Below, piece after piece: positions 38,501 through 46,606 of a stretch of DNA of 64,000 bases. Below the pieces are notes generated by a model, which worked only from the letters and a program-made list of their open reading frames with translations, was not told the DNA's origin and searched no databases. A program made the position numbers and the translations under genes. The stretch is from Phycisphaerae bacterium (GTDB lineage Bacteria; Planctomycetota; Phycisphaerae; UBA1845), in assembly GCA_024102815.1 (NCBI GenBank), contig JAGFJJ010000069.1, positions 78,950-142,949 on the forward strand, read 5' to 3'. Within the stretch, counting starts at the first letter, position 1; each line of letters begins with the position of its first letter.

Positions 38501-38588
38501 CGAGGTAGCGATTGATGGTCTTGGCCTTGGCCGGAGACTCGACGATCACCAGCCTCTTGCCGGAATTTTGCTTCTTGGCGCGTGCCAT
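35505..38588 (-). CDS. topA: DNA topoisomerase I with six C-terminal zinc ribbons
   Basis: The 1027-residue product starts at ATG 38588; GTG at 38600 would add four residues. It is a type IA topoisomerase: Toprim domain near the N-terminus (LVIVESPAKAKTINRYLGS, LATDLDREGEAIAWH), and the catalytic Tyr at about 388 in GLITYMRTDST. Six zinc ribbons run from about residue 663 to 1015, each with CxxC...CxxxxxC. All 24 Cys appear present; E. coli TopA has three C4 ribbons plus two ribbon-like domains. It relaxes negative supercoils. A hydrophilic, Gly/Asn/Lys-rich linker splits ribbons four and five. No other gene shares its operon. Confidence 0.95.
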   Translation of the reverse strand: MARAKKQNSGKRLVIVESPAKAKTINRYLGSDYEVMASMGHVRDLPPNDFGVDLERGFRPTYETLSEKKKVVASLRKAAAGADDVYLATDLDREGEAIAWHLEQALELQPERTRRVVFNEITKSAIKAAFERPLQLDMDKVNAQQARRLLDRIVGYQLSPLLQSKIARGLSAGRVQSVAVRLIVEREKEIRDFVPEESWQIQAVFCIDQAKANKLQTQWQSFISGHEDRAGRGKSTAGSADSSTGPTVKAKNAWLQRHDCFEAELVKFSGSDFRSTKATEAREVVESLGVVVESVRESAWEAYADKDLKIIEIVGTLDPEAAPEFTVRDIQKRRTTTKPNAPFTTASLQQAASSEVGFSPSRTMRIAQQLYEGVDIGAGEGPVGLITYMRTDSTNLSTESVGAARKLISEEHGKAYLPDAPNVFGSSKRAQEAHEAIRPSDVTIHPERIRDHLTRDQYRLYDLIWRRFVACQMTPAQWDGTTVLVGAAAGKGEAIFRATGRQLAFDGFYKVMGLPSGDTVMLPELRESQPLTAIDVRPRQQYTSPPSRYSEAALVKKLEAEGIGRPSTYAAIIQTIQDRSYVELRDRRLFPTARGEVVTEKLLQHFPQIMDLKFTSYMEEELDKIEEAHLDWVHVLNEFYEPFKAALEKAQTEMERARAEPSEYTCPECGRQMVYRLGKNGRFLACSGYPECKASMNVDAEGKPVAEVVAEEPCPNCGKPMVLRKSRLGPFLGCTGYPECSTTIPADEDGRPLRRVKPEDIKEQCPECGAPMNVKFARGRAFLGCSTYPKCKATKPLPAGVYVEKPKPAEAGARCDKCGRPMVIRSSKRGPFLSCSGFPRCRNAMPLDKLEELRAKEEAGEIPEAPPESANGNGKGRNGNNVPRKPDGKIDIAALGPPPPGFAWTRTGKPVVETWPDEPLTCPDCGREVTLKSGRFGPYYSCSNYPKCKFTANLRGDAKKKAEAEMPAPSKPKPIPTDVACSECGANMVIRHGRTGPFLGCSKYPKCRNSQPLPEGETVESLATAEA

Positions 38589-38929
38589 TCCCAATTTCAC
38601 TCCAGCAGACGGCTATTGCACGGAAAATGTAATTTAATCACTATCACTGTTCTTCTCGGCCAAAATCGCGAGGCCGCATAAGCGACTCGATTCGACGCCG
38701 CCTTTGGCCGCGTCTAACTATCGACCGTCGCCCGCCGGGCCTCCAATCGGGCGATTATAGGTACCCACTTGAAGTCCGACCCCCATGACGCTTAGCAATT
38801 GGATGCCGCGATGTCAAAGGAGGAGACTTGTCCCTGGGGTTCGGACCTGCTAGGCTTTCGCGACTCGCCGGGGAGCGCCCGGCGATTGATTCCAACGTAA
38901 ATGTTTATCTGCATGGAGCTTACACTCCA
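38589..38929. other. Divergent intergenic region between topA and the SurA/PpiD-like gene
   Basis: This 341-base gap is AT-richer near 38625-38650, likely the topA promoter zone, but no -35/-10 pair with good spacing was found. An ATTATAG at 38754-38760 could serve the plus-strand gene. A frame open to 38828 has no recognisable residues. Confidence 0.5.
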
Positions 38930-40825
38930 ATGATGAAGCTGTTGCGAAAGTATAACAAGCATCTCCTGGCCATTTTCATGACCCTGCTCATGATTGTCTT
39001 CGTGGCCGGCTCCGCGTTTGATCAGCTCGTCAGGCCGCGCTCCAACCCGCTCGTCGCGAAGTCCAGCGTCGGGGCGATATACGCCGTGGATCAACAGCAG
39101 AGTGCCGGCGCGACCAATTTGTTGACCAGCCTTGGCCTCAACTGGAAGTTCCCTGATCGGGCGGCGTCCAAGCCGCTGACAGAGTGGGAGTGGACGCTCC
39201 TGACGCGAGAGGCGGCGGAAATGGGTATGGGCGTATCCGCTGAGGCGGTGCGGGCCCGGTCCGAGGAAGAACCCGGCGTGGCTGCGGCCGTGGCGGCGGT
39301 GGCCGATCGTTTCCGCATGAAGGTCGAAGGCGTTTACGGCGCCGTCGCCAAACTCCGCTCGATTCAGTTGGCGGCCCAGGCTATCGGGGCGGCCGGAATG
39401 CCCAGCGAAGCCGAGGTTCGGTCCACGGCCCAGCAGGTTCTCGACAAGGTTCAAGTTCACGCCGTGGTCATTCCCGCGGCGGCTTTCGTGATTGAAAGCC
39501 AGGAATTCTCGCCCGAGGAGATGCGGGCACAGTGGGAAAAGTACCGCGATGTGGAACCGGGTCAGGGTCTGAACTTCGGATACTTCCAGCCCATCGCCCT
39601 GCGCGCGCAGTACATCATGATCGATCCGCAGACCATCACCGAGCAGATTCGCGTGCCGGATCTGCAACGGAAGGCAAAGCGTTATTATGAGGAGAATCGC
39701 GAGAGCGATCCCCGATTCCGTCGGCCGGTTCCACCGCAAACCGAAGAAGGCGATTCGGCCGAGAAGGAATCGCCCTACATGACCTACGAAGAGGCTCAAG
39801 CGCTGGCGGAAGATGCGGTCAAATCCGAACAGGCCAAAGAGGCGGCGGAGCGGATCGCGAACTGGCTGGTGCGGGCGGCACAGGATGCGCTCGGCGTGGT
39901 CGAGCGAAAAGACAACGGCTACCGCAAGATTCCGGCCGACATTCGTGAAGAGGATTTCTACCTCAGGCTTGTCGACAAGATTCCGGCCGAGATCTCATAT
40001 CCCGAAGCGGCTGTCGTCGGGGCTACCGAGTTCTTCCAGCAGGGCAATGCGGGGGCGACGCCGATGATCGGGCGGACAACGTATCGCCCGCCGACGGGCA
40101 TGTGGAAAGCCTTCGCGACCCTTGCGTTTCGGAGCGAGCCGGTCGTTCCGGAGATGCCGAAAGAGAATACAGCGGATCGCGGCGACTATATCGCCCTGAA
40201 GGAAACCTCGCCGTATTACCTCACGGACAACGCAGGGCGTCTTTTCGTTTTTCGGATCATGGACGTGAAGGAGCCGCACCCCGCAGAGTCGGTCGAGGAG
40301 GTCCGGGAGGCGATCGTACGGGATCTGCGGCTGCATGACGCGTTCATGGTAGCCAAGGAGCACGCAGAGGACCTTCTTCATCAGGCCGCTCAGGTCGGGC
40401 TGGAAGATGCGTTTGCGCAGAGCGAGTCGCTGCAGCATGCCAAGGAGACCCCCAAAGGCGGCCAGATCGGCTACTTCGTGCCTTCACCGGTCGCGCGGAT
40501 GAACCGGCATGACGTCGGTATGGGGCAGCGCACGCCGATCTCAGCGGGGTGGGGGGTTGGCACGGTTCCGCCGGACGTGGTCGATCAGTGGTTCAGTCTG
40601 GAATATACGCTGGACAAGCGGGCTGTTCAGGAGCTCAAGGACCGGGCTACGGCACTTGTCGTTGAGTGGGTTGCGACCCAGAGGGCTACGTTGGCTGAAT
40701 ATGATGCCATGCGCGAGCAGCTCATGAATGAACTGACGCTCGGGCGGCGACAGGAACTCGTGTCTCGCTGGTTGGATCCGGATAACATTCACGCCCGACT
40801 TGACTTCCAACTCGTCAGGCGTTGA
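38930..40825 (+). CDS. SurA/PpiD-like membrane-anchored protein
   Basis: The ATG pair at 38930/38933 starts a protein of about 631 residues. A short basic N-terminus is followed by one transmembrane helix (LLAIFMTLLMIVFVAGSAF, about residues 10-28) and a long, mostly helical extracytoplasmic region rich in Glu, Gln and Arg. The topology and the helical N-terminal half are like PpiD/SurA periplasmic folding factors. A clear parvulin motif was not found, so isomerase activity is not supported. Late segments (AESVEEVREAIVRDL) resemble the region after a parvulin domain. It has no operon partners and lies beside topA. Confidence 0.55.
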   Translation: MMKLLRKYNKHLLAIFMTLLMIVFVAGSAFDQLVRPRSNPLVAKSSVGAIYAVDQQQSAGATNLLTSLGLNWKFPDRAASKPLTEWEWTLLTREAAEMGMGVSAEAVRARSEEEPGVAAAVAAVADRFRMKVEGVYGAVAKLRSIQLAAQAIGAAGMPSEAEVRSTAQQVLDKVQVHAVVIPAAAFVIESQEFSPEEMRAQWEKYRDVEPGQGLNFGYFQPIALRAQYIMIDPQTITEQIRVPDLQRKAKRYYEENRESDPRFRRPVPPQTEEGDSAEKESPYMTYEEAQALAEDAVKSEQAKEAAERIANWLVRAAQDALGVVERKDNGYRKIPADIREEDFYLRLVDKIPAEISYPEAAVVGATEFFQQGNAGATPMIGRTTYRPPTGMWKAFATLAFRSEPVVPEMPKENTADRGDYIALKETSPYYLTDNAGRLFVFRIMDVKEPHPAESVEEVREAIVRDLRLHDAFMVAKEHAEDLLHQAAQVGLEDAFAQSESLQHAKETPKGGQIGYFVPSPVARMNRHDVGMGQRTPISAGWGVGTVPPDVVDQWFSLEYTLDKRAVQELKDRATALVVEWVATQRATLAEYDAMREQLMNELTLGRRQELVSRWLDPDNIHARLDFQLVRR

Positions 40826-41139
40826 TTCGCAGTGGCAGGGTCCTTGCGAGTATTCCCCCCGGCGCTGGCATTGATCGAAAGGCGCCGAAGGTGACGCATG
40901 GTGTCATCGGTTTCCCTCCCACGCGAAGGGTTCTTACATGCGCCACCCTCGGCACCGGATTCACTTTCTCCGCTCCATTGCCATGTAATCTTGGCCAATT
41001 CATATGAGATCCCAGCCTACCCTGATCTAATACGCGAAGCTCCTGGAAATCAAATTCGCGGAGACTTCGAATTATTTCCGCGCCGAAGCAGACCCAAGCG
41101 AGCTGCGGCTCTCCTTCGTAAAATAGGCGAACGACGCCT
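40826..41139. other. Intergenic region after the SurA/PpiD-like gene
   Basis: A six-base-pair inverted repeat (CGGCGC ending at 40865, GCGCCG from 40882) sits 35 bases beyond the stop, without a T tract. Otherwise nothing is supported in this 314-base gap between convergent genes. Confidence 0.5.
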
Positions 41140-41832
41140 TTAGAATTTGGGAGGGCTAGGGCGACTGTAGTTCACCGCGTAGTCCGGGGGCATGACTCCG
41201 CCGCGCAGTCTGGGACACGGAATCGGCGCTCCGGACCGGAGCGACAACGGAATGACACCCGCCCAGACTGGCAGCTCCTGGTCCGCCTCGTCATCCTTGG
41301 GCGGACCCACGCGAGTCTTGGCGGATGCCTCCGTGATGGGCATCGAAACGACCATCGTCCCCGCCAATTCGCGTTCGTTCGGTGGCCGCGTCTCGGACAT
41401 CCGCCCGGGAACGATATGCTCGACGAGAGCGTGAAACGCGCGGCGCTTTTCACCCGGATCGATCACTTCCGAAGCACTCGCGAAGACCATGACCGAGCGG
41501 TAGTTCATGGAATGGTGAAATGCGGAACGCGCAAGAACCAGGCCGTCGACGAGGGTCACGGTGACACAGATGGGCTCCCCCTCGGCCACCCTCCGTAGCA
41601 TTCGACTGCCTGGCGAGCCGTGCATGTAAAGTCGATCGCCAATGCGGACATGGATGCTCGGGATGACAAATGGCTGACCCTCGTCAATGAAGCCTACGTG
41701 ACAGACTACGGCCTCGTCGAGAATCGCGTTGATCGCGGCCCGGTCATAAATGCCCCGCGAAGGCATGCGGCGAACCGTGGCGCGGTCCGACGGTGAGATG
41801 GACTCATTCCTGCCTTGCGCTGGCTCAGTCAT
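41140..41832 (-). CDS. Pyridoxamine 5'-phosphate oxidase-like flavin split-barrel protein
   Basis: AGGAG lies seven bases before the ATG at 41832. The 230-residue protein has the FMN-binding split-barrel pattern of the NimA/PNPOx-like group: VCHVGFIDEGQPFVIPSIHV, LYMHGSPGSRMLR, and a central HHSMNYRSVMVFASA strand pair. In this family such proteins reduce nitro groups or act on cofactors, and only some are true PNP oxidases. It is the last of three minus-strand genes after sulP and the YgbA-like gene, behind the FNR-type site. Co-regulation with nitrosative stress is possible but inferred. A poorly conserved C-terminal 60 residues follow. Confidence 0.82.
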   Translation of the reverse strand: MTEPAQGRNESISPSDRATVRRMPSRGIYDRAAINAILDEAVVCHVGFIDEGQPFVIPSIHVRIGDRLYMHGSPGSRMLRRVAEGEPICVTVTLVDGLVLARSAFHHSMNYRSVMVFASASEVIDPGEKRRAFHALVEHIVPGRMSETRPPNERELAGTMVVSMPITEASAKTRVGPPKDDEADQELPVWAGVIPLSLRSGAPIPCPRLRGGVMPPDYAVNYSRPSPPKF

Positions 41833-41919
41833 GATCAGCTCCTGCCCGGGTGAAATTCGAGTGGTTGCCCAAGGACGCAGTGTAGTAAGGGAAGGGTCGT
41901 TCCGTAAATCACCCCTGCG

Positions 41920-43665
41920 TTAAGGCCGGGTTGGGCCTCCTTCAGGAGTTGCAGCGCGACCGCCGTGGATGATTTCAACGGCGCGGGCGAGGGACGAATC
42001 GATGTTGGGCAGGATATTTGCCTGGCCGACCTTGCGGTCAAATTCGAAACGCCGCATGGCTGCCATCAGGCGGGCATGAACGCCGGACAGCAAGAGGCTT
42101 GTTCCACGCATCTGGCACTTTCGGTGAAAGTCCTCCAGGGCGTGCAGTCCGGTAGCATCAATCGTCGGAACGCGACGCATCCGCAGTATGAACACGGCCG
42201 GCGGGCGCTCCAACCCGAGCAGCGCGTCCTGCAAGCGGTCCGCAACCCCGAAGAAGAACGGACCGTTGATCTCGAATACTTCCACACCCGAAGGAACGCG
42301 GCGCAGTGCAATTGCCTGTGGGTCGTCGGATGGAGCGAGCTCGTCACCCTCATCCCGAAACTCGCTTGTGAGGTCCGAGATTTCGGACACTTCGGCCATG
42401 CGCTTCATGAAGAGCATCGACGCAAGGATCATTCCGACCCCCACGGCGATCGTCAGGTCGGACAGCACGGTGAGGCCGAACGTCGTCAGGAGCACGGCGG
42501 CGTCGCTTCGCGGAGCGCGGAGAATGCGGCGGAAATGGCCGACTTCACTCATGTTCCAGGCGACCATAAGGAGTACGGCCGCCAACGTTGCCAGAGGGAT
42601 GTGACTGGCCAATGGAGCAAGGAAAAGCATGACTCCCAGGAGGACGACGGCGTGTATCATGCCGGCGACCGGCGTTTTCGCACCGCTTTTGACGTTGGCG
42701 GTGGTGCGAGCGATGGCGCCCGTGGCGGGTATCCCGCCGAACGCGACCGAGCCGATGTTCGCCAGACCTTGTGCGACGAGTTCGCAACTTGCGCGATGCC
42801 GCCCGCCGGTCATTCCGTCGGCCACGACGGCGGAGAGGAGGGACTCGATCGCCGCCAGGACGGCAATGGTGGTGGCTTCGGGAATCAGCTCGCGGATCAG
42901 GGTCGGGTCCAGCGAAGGCAATCGCGGCGTGGGCAGAGTCCGCGGGATTTCACCGAACCTTGTGCCGATGGTCTCGACGGGAAGCTGAAGTATCCAGACC
43001 GCGAATGATCCCACGATCACGGTTGCGATTCCCCACGGGATTCGGGGCACGAGACGGCGGAGCAGGATCAGGAGGGCAAGCGACCCGGCACCGACGGCAG
43101 CCGTGGTCGGGTTCCACCGGGCGATGTTTTCCGCATAGGCTTGCCACTTCGCTACGAAATCAGGCGGGACGGGCCCCATGTCCAGCCCGAGGAAATCCTT
43201 GAGTTGCGAGGACGCGATGACCACGGCGATGCCGCCGGTGAAGCCGGTTGTAACGGGGTAGGGGATAAACTTGATCATGGTGCCCAGACGGGCAAAACCC
43301 ATGATCATGATGATCACCCCGGCCATGACGGTTGCCGTGGCAAGTCCGGCATAGCCGTGGCGGGTTGCTACTCCGTAAACAATGACGATGAAAGCGCCCG
43401 TGGGACCGCCGATCTGAACGCGGCTCCCGCCAAGGGCGGAGATCAGAAATCCGGCGACGACCGCCGTATAGAGTCCCATGGCCGGCGGGCTCATTCCTGC
43501 CTCAGCCGCCACGTTCTCCGGAATCGACGCGATGCCGAACGCCATGGCCAGGGGAAGAGCGATCACGCCGACAGTAATCCCGGCCAACAAGTCGCGCGTG
43601 AACGTACGAACGGAGTAGCCTTCGCGAAGGCAGATCAGCAGCTTCGGGGTGAACTGCGAGAGCAT
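41920..43665 (-). CDS. SulP/SLC26 family anion transporter with STAS domain
   Basis: The ATG at 43665 begins a 581-residue protein of normal SulP size; the frame open to 44010 would overlap the YgbA-like gene. The membrane core has about 12-14 helices with the family motifs LLAGITVGVIALPLAMAFGI, GPTGAFIVIV and the GAPVAG-like switch region TGAIARTTANVKSGAKTP. The C-terminal STAS domain is recognisable (VFILRMRRVPTIDATGLHAL). SulP members carry sulfate, bicarbonate or dicarboxylates; the substrate is not deducible here. It is the middle gene of a minus-strand run, with its own candidate promoter at 43728-43757. Confidence 0.92.
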   Translation of the reverse strand: MLSQFTPKLLICLREGYSVRTFTRDLLAGITVGVIALPLAMAFGIASIPENVAAEAGMSPPAMGLYTAVVAGFLISALGGSRVQIGGPTGAFIVIVYGVATRHGYAGLATATVMAGVIIMIMGFARLGTMIKFIPYPVTTGFTGGIAVVIASSQLKDFLGLDMGPVPPDFVAKWQAYAENIARWNPTTAAVGAGSLALLILLRRLVPRIPWGIATVIVGSFAVWILQLPVETIGTRFGEIPRTLPTPRLPSLDPTLIRELIPEATTIAVLAAIESLLSAVVADGMTGGRHRASCELVAQGLANIGSVAFGGIPATGAIARTTANVKSGAKTPVAGMIHAVVLLGVMLFLAPLASHIPLATLAAVLLMVAWNMSEVGHFRRILRAPRSDAAVLLTTFGLTVLSDLTIAVGVGMILASMLFMKRMAEVSEISDLTSEFRDEGDELAPSDDPQAIALRRVPSGVEVFEINGPFFFGVADRLQDALLGLERPPAVFILRMRRVPTIDATGLHALEDFHRKCQMRGTSLLLSGVHARLMAAMRRFEFDRKVGQANILPNIDSSLARAVEIIHGGRAATPEGGPTRP

Positions 43666-43727
43666 AGGGACGCTCGCCGACTCCCGCGGGAAGTCAGCAG
43701 TTTCTGTTTCAGTGACGAAAACGCGGA

Positions 43728-43757
43728 ATTCTACGGATGGAATCCGGCGATACGCAA
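43728..43757 (-). promoter_or_regulatory. Candidate promoter of the SulP gene
   Basis: On the minus strand TTGCGT (43752-43757) and TAGAAT (43728-43733) are 18 bases apart, matching 3/6 and 5/6 consensus positions. Transcription would start near 43721, giving a leader of about 55 bases. Confidence 0.4.
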
Positions 43758-43880
43758 GTCCCCGCGGGCGCGCCCACGGCGCGGTGATTGCGCCGACCAA
43801 TGCTTTCCGGCATGTCTGATCCAAAAAAGGCCCGAACGTGGAGGTGTACTCCTCTCCGGAGCGTTTTGAGCAAGAGGCGG

Positions 43881-44303
43881 TCAAAAGAGCAAATGAATCA
43901 GGAAGTCGACTCGCCCTCGATAGATCATCTGTCGTCCGGCGTAACGCATGACCTCGCGTATTCCGGCCCGATAGGCTGGAGCGTAGCAGTGCTTCGGGCA
44001 ATGCTTGCACGTCGGCTTGGGATCAAACGGGCAATGGGTTCGTTTGACGAAGGCATGTGCCAGCAGCTTGCTGCAAGCGGGGCAGAGGCGCGACGGCCGC
44101 CCGAGAAGATCTGCGACGGCGAACGATTTCAGCTGGAAATTCCGGCGTGCACGGTGCTTGTGATGCCCGTCGCAATACAGTTCCACAAAGCGGGCCAGGC
44201 GGCGAAGATCGTGGCGAAGGATCGCATCGCGCCGTGATTTCCGGGTTCGAGAGACCACCGGAAGACCCCGGCGGGGCGTTTGTAGAATGTTGAGTGAAAT
44301 CAT
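43881..44303 (-). CDS. YgbA-type protein (nitrous oxide-stimulated promoter family)
   Basis: The 140-residue protein shows the conserved features of the YgbA_NO family: SRRDAILRHDLRRLARFVEL, YCDGHHK, LCPACSKLLAHAF, THCPFDPKPTCKHCPKHCY and IREVMRYAGRQMI. Several conserved Cys and His suggest a metal-binding or Fe-S-linked role. E. coli YgbA is induced by nitric oxide and helps recovery from nitrosative stress, but its biochemical function is not settled. The gene is divergent from a Crp/Fnr regulator, and a perfect TTGAT-N4-ATCAA site lies 78 bases before its start. GGAG lies about 11 bases before the ATG. Confidence 0.85.
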   Translation of the reverse strand: MISLNILQTPRRGLPVVSRTRKSRRDAILRHDLRRLARFVELYCDGHHKHRARRNFQLKSFAVADLLGRPSRLCPACSKLLAHAFVKRTHCPFDPKPTCKHCPKHCYAPAYRAGIREVMRYAGRQMIYRGRVDFLIHLLF

Positions 44304-44380
44304 GCTGGCCGTGCTCCGCTACTTGAGCAGCTCCGCGTTCGGGGCCATACTTGATTCTCGGGCCGGTCAGGATTGTTTGC

Positions 44381-44396
44381 CTTGATGTAGATCAAG
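44381..44396. promoter_or_regulatory. FNR/DNR-type operator palindrome
   Basis: CTTGATGTAGATCAAG is a perfect inverted repeat. It contains TTGAT-N4-ATCAA, the consensus bound by FNR, ANR and NO-responsive DNR/NNR-type regulators. It lies between the divergent YgbA-like (start 44303) and Crp/Fnr-family (start 44432) genes, so it could control both. A class II position (-41.5) would put a plus-strand start near 44430, at the regulator's own GTG. The neighbouring regulator has the matching recognition helix residues. Confidence 0.72.
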
Positions 44397-44431
44397 CCGC
44401 GCGGGGCGTACCCCGACTGGGAAGGACTTCT

Positions 44432-45124
44432 GTGTCTGATTCGCGCGCCGTCTTGCGGCAATGCGGGTTGTTCGGCGGGCTCAAGCCGGCTTCACTCGAG
44501 AAAGTGGCAGGTATCGCACGGGCGGTGCGGCATCGGCGGGGGACCGTGGTCTTTCGCGAAGGGGATGAGTGTCCGGGCATCTACGTCGTGGCCGAGGGGG
44601 CGGTACGCATCTACAAGATTGCGCCCAACGGTAAGGAGCACGTTTTGCACTTCGCGCGGCCCGGCTCGACCTTTGCCGAGGTGGCGGCCATCGGGGGATT
44701 TCCATGCCCGGCGTACGCCGAGGCCGTGGAGGACAGCGCGTCGGTTCTGGTGCCGCAGGTCGGATTTCGGCAAATCATGCTGGACGACCATGCATTCTGC
44801 ATCGAGATGATGACCGGAATGTCGCTTTGGGTTCATCGACTTGTCGGCCTGCTGGAAGATCTGGTCCTGCGCGATGCCACAGCTCGCGTGGCCCATTATC
44901 TACTGCAGACAGACAAACCGGAGGCCGGTTCGCGCTTCACGCTTCCGATGCGCAAGCGCGACTTGGCAAGCCATCTCAATCTGACGAGCGAGACGTTGTC
45001 GAGGACACTTCGACGACTGCTTGATTGCGGTTTGATCGATCTGCGTGAGCAGGACGTTGAAATCCTCAACAATACGGCGCTGGAGGCGGTTGCGCATGGT
45101 TTGGCTCCGGCGGAATTCGCGTGA
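44432..45124 (+). CDS. Crp/Fnr family transcriptional regulator, DNR/NNR-like
   Basis: The GTG at 44432 follows GAAGGA by five bases and starts a 230-residue protein; the frame open to 44351 runs across the operator. The N-terminal cyclic-nucleotide-binding-type beta-barrel (VFREGDECPGIYVVAEGAVR) is followed by a dimerisation helix and a C-terminal winged helix with SETLSRTLRRLLDCGLI. The E..SR pattern of that recognition helix is the one used by FNR-type proteins to bind TTGAT half-sites. No N-terminal four-Cys Fe-S cluster is visible (a single Cys in QCGLF), which favours a heme/NO-sensing DNR-like protein over FNR. The stop overlaps the region of the next gene. Confidence 0.88.
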   Translation: MSDSRAVLRQCGLFGGLKPASLEKVAGIARAVRHRRGTVVFREGDECPGIYVVAEGAVRIYKIAPNGKEHVLHFARPGSTFAEVAAIGGFPCPAYAEAVEDSASVLVPQVGFRQIMLDDHAFCIEMMTGMSLWVHRLVGLLEDLVLRDATARVAHYLLQTDKPEAGSRFTLPMRKRDLASHLNLTSETLSRTLRRLLDCGLIDLREQDVEILNNTALEAVAHGLAPAEFA

Positions 45125-45156
45125 CCCAGTGGTCGGGGAATAGAGGAGATTATCGT

Positions 45157-46539
45157 ATGACCGTGGGCCGGAGATTCTTCGGTGGTGTTGTTCTCTGCGC
45201 CGCGATTGCAGCGAATGGGCTGAGTGCGGCGAATGCCGACAGTCCGTCAAGCAGCGAAAAAAAGACCGTCAATTGGCCTCAGTTTCGCGGGCCTCACGCC
45301 AGGGGTGTGGCGAAAGGATTCGCTTTACCAACGCGCTGGAACGCGTCGGAAACGAACAATGTGCGCTGGAAGGCGCCGATTCCGGGGTTGGGACACTCAT
45401 CGCCGGTCATCTGGGGTGACAAGTTGTTCGTGACGACGGCGATCAGCGCCAAGGGCGACTCGCTCAAGGTGGGCCTGTACGGGGACATTTCGCCGGTTCT
45501 GGATAAGAGCGAGCACGAGTGGAAGGTCTATTGCCTGGACAAGATGAGCGGCGAGATTAAGTGGGAGCGCACGGCACACAAGGGTGTTCCAACGTTCTAT
45601 CGCCATACGAAAGCGACGCAGGCGAATTGCACCCCGGCCACCGACGGTGAGCACCTCGTCGTTTTCTTCGGCTCCGAAGGATTGTTTTGCTACGATCTCG
45701 ACGGGCGGCTCTTGTGGAAGAAGGATCTGGGGGAACTGGATGCCGGTTTCTACATGGTGCCCGACGCGCAGTGGGGTTTCGGCAGCTCGCCCATCATTTG
45801 GAATGACTTGGTCATCGTGCAGTGCGACGTGCAGAAGAACTCCTTCGTCGCGGCACTTGATGTTGCCACGGGGAAGGAAGTCTGGCGTACGCCGCGGGCG
45901 GATGTGCCCACGTGGGGAACACCCACCGTGTACGAGGGGCCCGAGCGAGCCGAGCTGATTGTGAACGGCTATCGGCATATCGGCGGGTACGATCCGCGGA
46001 CCGGAAAGGAACTCTGGCGGTTCGCCGGTGGGGCGGATATTCCCGTGCCGACCCCGATCGTGGCGCATGATCTTATCTTCGTCACGTCGAGCCATAGCGA
46101 ACCTCGGCCCCTGTATGCCCTTCGAACGGGAATCAACGGAACGGTTACCGCACCCGAATCCGGAGAATCCAACGAGTTCATCGCCTGGTGGAAGCGCGGT
46201 TACGGTACGTATATGCAGACGCCCATCGTCGTTGGCGACCTGCTGTTCACCTGCAACGACAATGGCGTGTTTGGCGTCTTCGACGTCGCAACGGGCGAGA
46301 CGTTCGAGCGGAAGCGAATTGGCGGCGGGCGAACCGGGTTTACGGCGTCGGCCGTCTCCGGAGACGGCAAACTCTACTACGCGAGCGAAGACGGCGATGT
46401 GTACGTGATCAAGGCCGACCGCTCAGCCGAGGAGCTGGCCGTGAATCCCATGGGGGAGGTCTGCATGGCCACTCCGGCCATATCGGAGGGAACGCTGTTC
46501 ATTCGGACACAGAAGCACGTGTTCGCGATTTCGGAATAG
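45157..46539 (+). CDS. Exported PQQ-like beta-propeller protein
   Basis: The ATG at 45157 lies eight bases after GAGGAG and begins a signal peptide (RRFFGGVVLCAAIAANGLSA); a GTG at 45121 would overlap the regulator. The 460-residue protein is a PQQ-type beta-propeller with repeated Trp/Gly blades (WPQFRGPHARGVAKG, VRWKAPIPGLGHSSPVIWGD, WKKDLGELDAGF, LWRFAGGADIPVPTPIVAHD). Many Planctomycetota encode such propellers without a quinoprotein dehydrogenase active site, and they probably act as binding or scaffold proteins. The gene is close behind the Crp/Fnr regulator and may be co-transcribed with it. Confidence 0.85.
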   Translation: MTVGRRFFGGVVLCAAIAANGLSAANADSPSSSEKKTVNWPQFRGPHARGVAKGFALPTRWNASETNNVRWKAPIPGLGHSSPVIWGDKLFVTTAISAKGDSLKVGLYGDISPVLDKSEHEWKVYCLDKMSGEIKWERTAHKGVPTFYRHTKATQANCTPATDGEHLVVFFGSEGLFCYDLDGRLLWKKDLGELDAGFYMVPDAQWGFGSSPIIWNDLVIVQCDVQKNSFVAALDVATGKEVWRTPRADVPTWGTPTVYEGPERAELIVNGYRHIGGYDPRTGKELWRFAGGADIPVPTPIVAHDLIFVTSSHSEPRPLYALRTGINGTVTAPESGESNEFIAWWKRGYGTYMQTPIVVGDLLFTCNDNGVFGVFDVATGETFERKRIGGGRTGFTASAVSGDGKLYYASEDGDVYVIKADRSAEELAVNPMGEVCMATPAISEGTLFIRTQKHVFAISE

Positions 46540-46566
46540 GTGGTCCGGGCTTCGCCGCGCCCGAAC

Positions 46567-46598
46567 CTCCGGGAAGGGCGGAGCAATCCTTCCCGGAG
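46567..46598. terminator. Hairpin between convergent genes
   Basis: A perfect 11-base-pair inverted repeat, CTCCGGGAAGG (46567-46577) and CCTTCCCGGAG (46588-46598), with a ten-base loop, sits between the stops of the propeller gene and the Cys-rich gene. No T tract is present on either side, so it may be a bidirectional pause or terminator. Confidence 0.45.
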
Positions 46599-46606
46599 CG
46601 ATCGGG

